A stretch of DNA of 64,000 bases, from the NCBI RefSeq assembly GCF_003573695.1, contig NC_039361.1:136742777-136806776 (forward strand). Reading direction: 5' to 3'. The notes beneath the pieces are model-generated. The model saw nothing but the letters and a program-made list of their open reading frames with translations, was not told where the DNA came from and searched no databases. The position numbers and the translations under genes were made by a program. Position 1 is the first letter of the stretch. Every line of letters begins with the position of its first letter. The DNA comes from Papaver somniferum. Lineage: Eukaryota > Streptophyta > Magnoliopsida > Ranunculales > Papaveraceae. This document shows positions 57,108 through 64,000 of this stretch, piece by piece.

Positions 57108-60100
57108 TGAAAAGATGAGGGTACCCAAATACACAATCTTTTACTTATCAACCTATAAGTCCTCTTACCAAGTGTGATTTTCTATGGACAAAGTCGGTAC
57201 AATACAACAGCTTTGGTATTCACACTTTGTGTGATCCTCTATGGATACGAGATCGAGATAATACGACAACAAGATAACATGTGTGATTGACTATGGATAC
57301 AAGATCGAGACGATACGATAATCAAATTATGATACTTGATAATAGGTTCGGTAATAACCAAACCCTATAGGATCACTATCAAGTATAACGGAGTTAACAT
57401 ATGTGTATTTTACTTTATTATAATAAACAATTATAATGCGAAAATCAAAGTAAAAGACACAACAAGATTTTTTTAACGAGGAAACCGCAAATGCAGAAAA
57501 ACCACGGGATCTAGTCCAGTTTTGAATACTCTCAAAATTAAGACGATGTAAAAAATCTAAACCAACATCGTATAGTTGAGACCAAGAAAAGTACCCCTAG
57601 CTACTTAGTTCCCTCAGTATCTTTGCGCCTTCGACTTCTAGAGTCATGCACGTGAATAGCAAGTCCTTTAGATCGTATTCCAAACAACAAAAGAAGAATT
57701 TGTTTGGTAACCACTCTAATCAATCTTTGCTATAAGATATAGATGAGTCGTTGACAAAGGCTCTTCCATTCAATCTAATAAACTCCCTTGTTTGGTTAGA
57801 TCAATCTAACTTTAACTACCGAAATAGTCAAGTATATATACGCACTCGATCAAAATAGATCTCAAAGAGATATATTGAGAATGCCGATCTTATGCAACTA
57901 ATCAATCGAATAAATCCGATTCTAGTTGGATCCCACCCGATCAAGGTTTATGCACACAATTCACAAGATACGAAAACCAATAAGAAATCTTCTTCGTCTT
58001 CAAATCTTTTTTAATATTCAATAACCTGCACAACACCACTTGAATCTCTTGTGATCAATCACGCACACAACGGAGTCTGTTAATAATGGATTATCACAGG
58101 ATGTCTTTAGATCTACAAACATTTCTAAAGATCCCGTTGATACTTCGATCTAGTTTGAGTGAATATTATATCAGAAGATAAGATTCTCAAGAATAAACAA
58201 ACTAGGTGTATTCAATGTTTGAACAACCATTAGTCAATCAAATCAATCGAGAACTAATAACACTACATTTATCTAGTTTCCCACCAACGGTACTCGTAGA
58301 GTTTCTTGATCCCAAAGAAGTCTTTAAACGAGCGGTCGTAAGAGATTTCACCTAATTAGGATACTTTCCTCTCCGAATAGACGGCTCCACCAGAAACAAT
58401 AAGAAATGAAGTTTTCCTAGCTCTTAGGATAGGTTGCTATAAATGCAAACTTATGTATTTATAGACCAAGGATGTTTGGACACCAAGGAATTTCCAAAAC
58501 CGAAAATATTCTCAAGATATGCAATGAATGGAAAATTTAGGTTTTCATAATTCCAATAAATGCTTGTCCATATTTCTGAAATCTCTTAACAGAAAATCTC
58601 CAGTTAGTAAATGCACATTACTAATTTTTATTCTCTAAAGATATGTGTTAGAACATTGCTCGGTCGAACTCGCATGCGTTGCTATCTCAAGCATGTTTGT
58701 CAATATTAGTGATCAAAACTATATGTCTTGATTTCTAGTTTACTTATGACTAAGTCTCGGTCTAGGATAGTCAGGTGTAGTTGAAGCTCCAGACTCCATA
58801 GAGATCATCTTACGAAGACGAAGAACTACTCGAGGAACCGGCGGAACTTCATATGACTAAAAGGTATGTGGAGACTTGAACTTATCTATCACTCAAAATA
58901 TATTCTATCTCCTACTATTGAGACAAAGTCGTATAAGTATGATAGTTTTCATACATACACATTTGCTATTTCGAGCCGAGTTTACTCGCCTATCTTTTTC
59001 TCGAAATATGTGTTGGTAAGCTTTCGCTTTAACCATTTTCATCTTTACCCGTGACAAAAGTCATGATGATCAATCTTGAAAATAGCTTTGATGACGACAG
59101 TCGTGAATAACGATTGTTATAACATTATAGAAGAATGTCTCAAAGATGGAAATGTAGAGTTGAGATTACCATCTATGGATATAAGCATATATAATGTGTT
59201 CGCACATTAGTGTATAAATCCATGTACCGGAAGCCAAGTGCGTGCATATGTGTGCATGCGGTATTGGTGAAGGAGACAGGTCTCGTACGCGTACCCACGG
59301 AAGTTTTCATACCGAAAATTTCTACTGGAGTTTGTAAGTTTGCAAACTAGTAAACCAGTCACCTTAGGTACGCGTACCCACAGAAGTTTTCGAACCGAAA
59401 ATTTCTGCTAAGTTTATAAACTCTAATCCGATAGCTAAGGTGCGCATACCCATACACGTACTCAAGCTGGTGATATCTCAAATCGGTAGTTCATGAACTT
59501 AAAACAATAAATTATAAGGGATGCAATCTTTGCAAACCGTGGCTATATTGTTCATGAATTGATTCAAGTGGATCAAACCGATTTTGTTTCAGTTGTGTCT
59601 ATGAATAAAGACCTAAGCAATTGAACAACTCTTCAACTAGTTCTTATGAGTCATTTGAACTAGTTATGAGAAAGATGAATACGATTAATATGAAAGTGCT
59701 CATATGACTAACCATTGGTTAACTATTTGTGAACCAACTAAGTGTACACGTTTAGATACGGTTACTCAAACCTAAATGAATGCATTTCATTTGTGTGTAT
59801 GACAAGCTAAGTTTCGATCTAACGGTTGAAAGATATTAGCTTGGTTGAATCAGGTTTTTTATCTAACGGTGAATATTGAATGCTTTGTTACCAACGTAAC
59901 TTAGATTGCAAACCCTGATTTGAAAACTATATAAAGGAGACATCTAGCATCTGGGAAAACTAATCCCCACACCTCATGTGTGATACTAGTTGGTTTGCTA
60001 GAGTCGATTCTCCTTTAACCTTAGGTTTCTTCTCGAGACCCTGTAGGTTAACGACTGAAAGACTTCATTGGGATTGTGAAGCCAGACGTAACTACTTTTC

Positions 60101-61785
60101 TTGTAGTTGAACGATCTGATCTTGCCATGTTTTATCGTACGAGTTCAATTGAATAATTGGCTTGAGATTATATCTCCGATAGGAAAATATAAAAAGAAAT
60201 CACAAACATCTTCATCTCATCGTTTGTGATTCCACAATATCTAGTTTCGCTACCATAAGATTTAGATTATTGTGAGGTGATTGATAATACTAGGTTGTTC
60301 TTCGGGAATATAAGACCGGTTTATCAATTAGTTCCTGTTCACCTTGATTTATCAAAAGACAGAACAAAAACTCTTGGGTATTTCTGTGGGAGACAGATTT
60401 ATTCAATTCTATAGACTTTTCTGTGTGAGACAAATTTGTCTATCAAGTCTTCGACTTTCGGTCGTAGCAACTCTTAGTTGTGGGTGAGATCAGCTAAGGG
60501 AATCAAGTGCGTAGTATCCTGCTGGGATCAGAGACGTAAGGAGCGCAACTGTACCTTGAATCAGTGTGAAATTGATTAGGGTTAAACTAAAGTCCAGACC
60601 GAAGTTAGTTTGTAGTAGGCTAGTGTCTGTAGCGGCTTAATATAGTGTGCAATCTGGACTAGGTCACGGGGTTATTATGCATTTGCGGTTTCCTCGTTAA
60701 CAAAATTTCTGGTGTCTGTGTTATTTCTATTCCGCATTATATTTTGTTATATAATTGAAATATCACAGGTTGTGTGTTGTATCGATCAATTGTGAAATCC
60801 AACCTTTGGTGTTGATTGGAAATTGATTGGTCCTTGGATATTGGTCTTTGGTACCATCCAAGTTTTTATCCTTGTATTTGATAAAGACTCGCATATTTCT
60901 ATTTGCTTGAATAAAAATCAAATCAAGAGATTGAGATATTATCTCCTCGATATACTTTTCTCTAAATTGAGTCTGACTGTCTAGCTGATTCTCTAGAAAG
61001 TATCTTGGAGTTAGTCCATACAGATTGCTAATCGAAATATTGGGTGAGGTTGTTAGACCCCCGCTTTTTCAATATGCATTTAATTGCTGGTAATTAAAGC
61101 ATATAAAACCAAAAACTTTAATCAAAAGATTCTCAATTTATTTCGGTACATGATCTCCTTGAGTACTAAGGAATATCTTTGAACAATAAATGGTAAGAGT
61201 TACTGTACGAGTTCAAAGTATGTTGACATCTTTTCAATGTAAATTCTTATTTCATATTTACATGGATTTGCATTCTTGGAATCGGTTATACCACACTTCC
61301 AAACAAGTTTAGAATTGGTTCACCTGTATTCCAAGACTACTATGTGATTGATCAAATACCAAATCACATACATGGGTTTAATCGGTTCTACCAATCACTA
61401 GGATCGTCTATACCTAATTATGGAAATACTTGTGGTCGGTCACACCAGTCACTAGGATCGGTTACACCAGTTACAAGGATCAGTTTCATATACACATGGT
61501 ATTACTTATGATCGGCACACTAGTTACAAGTATCGATTACACATACTCATGATCGGTCACACCGATTACTAGGATCGATTACACCAATTACTAGGATCGG
61601 TCACACCAATTACAAGTATCGATCATACCATCACATTATGATCACTTAGGATCAGTTACATCCATTAATAAAACCAGTCATACCAAATTATAAGTCAGGC
61701 ATTGTGATTATTTATACCAAGATACATAACATAAGTTAAGATCGGTTCTACATCCTCACACATATTGGTCATCCAAAGATTTTAA
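57108..61785 (-). repeat. Long LTR, second subfamily, truncated and interrupted
   Basis: The left end TGAAAAGATGAGGGTACCC is the inverse of the end of the LTR at 16306-19173, and the conserved block is at 57473-57528 in minus orientation. It is split by the solo LTR at 58646-61071. After that insertion it continues (61077-61785) with the CCGATC / GATCGGT word array that matches 17040-17280 inverted, then stops short of the TGTTAGAGC terminus. No internal region is present. Confidence 0.65.
58646..61071 (+). repeat. Solo copia-type LTR nested in another LTR
   Basis: ATATG flanks both ends (58641-58645 and 61072-61076). It starts TGTTAGAACATTGCTCGGTC and ends CCCCCGCTTTTTCA, and the conserved block lies at 60647-60701. 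Same family as 10261-12567 and 40525-43085. It inserted into the older LTR at 57108-61785. Confidence 0.87.
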
Positions 61786-62103
61786 ATGAATACCCTGCTT
61801 AGTGAGGGACAATCATGTTCCGCAGTAAGCATTAAATGGTGATTTTCAGTTGACGATAGATCAGTGGTTAAACTCAGTCTACAAAGGTAGTTTCAGAATC
61901 CTCAATTTACTCCAATGGTGTCATGTACGAGCAAATGTTCGGGTGAGGAACCCTGATGGTATGATAAGGCATGATTATATGAGCACAGAGAGATAGAGCA
62001 TTGCTAATTTGGTCGGTCAAAGGCCCAGTTTTGGTCAACGTAGGATTTATGGGCCCGAGTCCAAAAAGGAAACCCGTGTTTTATTAGGTTTTGGAAATAA
62101 AAT
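61786..62103. other. Upstream sequence of the plant-mobile-domain gene
   Basis: No ORF is present. It probably includes the boundary of the truncated LTR and the distal promoter of the next gene. Confidence 0.35.
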
Positions 62104-62114
62104 TAATATAAAAG
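62104..62114 (+). promoter_or_regulatory. Candidate TATA box
   Basis: TAATATAAAAG lies about 140 bases before a CCG/CGG-rich leader exon that ends at a consensus donor (62257). Confidence 0.4.
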
Positions 62115-62129
62115 GGAAGAAGCCTTGAA

Positions 62130-64000
62130 ATTATTTTTGTGTTTTTTGATTGACCGACCACTCTTCTCTTCATCACCCCACGAGCATCAGCAGCTGGAGA
62201 ACTCGCCGGATCCAGCACCGCCGCCCGTCCGGCAGAATTCCGGCCGACGCCGGCAGGTAAGTCCGTGCGATTTTTTTTTTGCTGTGTGCTTTATGATTTC
62301 ATGAGTTGTTCATAAAACAAAAATCCCACGGTTGCATGCATGCATAGGATTTACGAAGAAATTTTAGAAAACGTATATATGCCCATTTGTTCGTTAGTTG
62401 AAGGAACGAGCAAAAATCTCTAACATGAAATATATTCATAAACTTTTGAATAGACATGTCCTAGTTGCAGTAGAAAAAGTTTTGTTTATTGGGTTTCATG
62501 AAAACCCAAGTTTGTTTTTTGAAGCATGAGCTTTGCAAATACTTTTAAAAACGTAGGGTTGTTCGTCAAAGTAATAAGTAATAATCCTTAGGGTTAAAGG
62601 AATTTTGAAAAGAACTGGAGTTCATGATAAAATTTTTTTTTTATGAGCTTTCAAAATTTTATTTAGAATATGTGGACCTTTGGAAAAATAGGAAGGACCC
62701 TCGTTTCACAGATGATTGCTCAATTGAGCAAAACTAACCCACGTGAAAAAAAGTTTTTTTTTTTAATAAAATAAAATCAAATAGTAATTTTTGAGTAATT
62801 GTTAGAGATAAACAATTGTGTTTCATGATTTTATGATGTATGTAAAATCATGGGATGTTCACATGAAAATTTATGTGAATTGTTCATGGTTTCGTGAAAA
62901 GTCAGTGTTGACTCCCAAATGATAAGTTTTTTGCTCGGCTTTGCAGGTTTGAAAGAACAAGAAAGTTTTGGGGTTTTACGCTGTTATCACTAAGTTCTTG
63001 AAATCGTAAATGGTAAGAGTTGAGGATTACCATTTTTGTAGACGTCGATATGAGCATCATAATTGTCTTGTTGCTTCAATTCTGTTGATGAAATTTGTGT
63101 ATGGATGTCACAGCAACTTTGCGAAAATGGCTCAGTCCCATAGCGCTTCTGAAGATGATGCTTCTTCTTCGAGATAGGATGTTTCCTCAGACGCCTATTC
63201 CAGAGGTGATGGTTCCTCCAGAAATGATGATTCTGAGATTTCTAAGGAGAAAAAGGAAAGTCCCAAGACTAAGAACATTCCAAATGCTGAGGACAAATTC
63301 TTTGTGTATCTGTATAGACCTGAAAAGCGTCTTTTAGGCTCCTCATTTCGGTTACTAATAAATCCCAGGAGCACTACTCAGAATAAGTTGGTGTCTCCTC
63401 AAGCAGTAATTCGGTTTTGTTTGCAAGGGAAACACTTTTCGGCTTCTCACGTGGAGTTTAAGCTTTCACGAAAACCTCTGACGCATTTCTCTGGATGGGC
63501 ATGACACATGCTGGGTCATAGTCGTGTGAGGACCATGTTGGATCGTTCCCAGGTAACACGAGCCATTCAAGCTGCTGGAGATTTAATTATCAATCATGAT
63601 ATACTAGGTACGGTAGCTTTGCTTTCCGGTTGGTGCGTTCCCACTCATACCTTCATATGCAGATGGGGGGAATTCATCATCACCTTAGAAGATGTAGCTG
63701 CTTTGTTGCACCTTCCAGTTACTGGTAATTTTCATGAAGAGTTTTCAACAGAGGAGAAGGAGATATCTTATGTATTGGAGGCCAAGATGCACGAATTCAA
63801 TGAGTCTCCCAAATCCTGCTATGCTCAATGATTGTCACATTGGTGGCCGAGAGATAGAGTTCCTGAAGAACCGGTTGATGGTACTTTAACAATTGCTGCT
63901 TTTTTATGCTTGTGGCTCTCCAGGGATATTATTGAAGATTGTGGACACTTGCTGAAGCCGTTTGTGATTTGTTTCGCCATAAAGATGGCTAAAGGTGAGA
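62130..64000 (+). pseudogene. Plant mobile domain (PMD) protein gene, partial, three in-frame stops
   Basis: The PMD family (MAIN-like; also carried by MULE and gypsy elements) acts in the nucleus in silencing and meristem maintenance; transposon versions are of unknown role. A leader exon ends at GCCGGCAG|GTAAGTCC (62256/62257), and the intron ends CTTTGCAG at 62946. ATG 63127 opens MAQSHSASEDDASSSR. One frame continues to the window end with TAG 63175, TGA 63502 and TGA 63829 but no frameshift. Domain features are PEKRLLGSSFRLLINPRST; SRVRTMLDRSQVTRAIQAAG; DLIINHDILGTVALLSGW; and the PMD core CVPTHTFICRWGEFIITLED then VAALLHLPVTGNF. After the last stop LSHWWPRDRV and LTIAAFLCLWLSRDI continue the domain. 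The stops may be CGA or TGG changes. The 3' part lies outside. Confidence 0.7.

Noticed and set aside
63013..63041. Second intron in the PMD gene (AAATG|GTAAGAG ... TTTTTGTAG)
   Set aside because: The gap would be only 29 bases, too short for plant splicing.

Overview
The window looks like nuclear DNA of a dicot plant. It is AT-rich, its genes have GT-AG introns, and almost every recognisable protein is a plant transposon protein. I suspect a Ranunculales species such as Papaver, because the long copia LTR family here resembles repeats I remember from poppy; that is recollection, not a search. I see no rRNA, tRNA, CRISPR or bacterial feature. One host gene appears intact: a three-exon short-chain dehydrogenase/reductase (SDR) on the minus strand (25937-28115). 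Two orphan exon candidates (35093-35188, 39379-39545) and a decayed PPR gene (24350-25130) may be host remains.

Layout. 1-3113: a PIF/Harbinger-like element cut by the window edge, with two decayed SANT-type ORF1 genes and a small zinc-finger ORF. 3457-5551: a LINE 3' tail with a 13-bp target-site duplication (TSD), split by a 1.4-kb long-TIR element with a 9-bp TSD. 6258-7520: a DNA element with imperfect TIRs. 8335-19173: long LTRs, including a copia element (10261-15956) with TSD, polypurine tract and gag remnant, carrying a nested MITE. 19215-22949: a complete but dead PIF/Harbinger element with TAA TSD, two ORF1 copies, a core-deleted transposase and a nested 375-bp solo LTR. 24-28 kb: the PPR pseudogene and the SDR gene. 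28592-31043: two non-LTR element 3' ends, one LINE with RNase H and one that appears to carry a restriction-like endonuclease domain. 32253-33559: a second long-TIR element. 35.2-39.1 kb: an antisense LINE interrupted by a gypsy gag fragment. 40525-43085: a solo LTR with perfect TSD.

About 44.6-57 kb holds the most elaborate system. A mudrA-type transposase gene (plus strand) converges on a multi-exon Ulp1-like cysteine protease gene (minus strand). Introns and flanks of both are filled with copies of a GGATCAAC / GTTGATCC motif. This is the architecture of Kaonashi-type MULEs; both genes carry stops and frameshifts. 57108-61785: an LTR with a second solo LTR nested in it. 62.1 kb to the end: a decayed plant-mobile-domain gene with a 5' UTR intron, running off the window.

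Nesting order can be read from intact TSDs in several places, so the window is a layered insertion record around one surviving gene.
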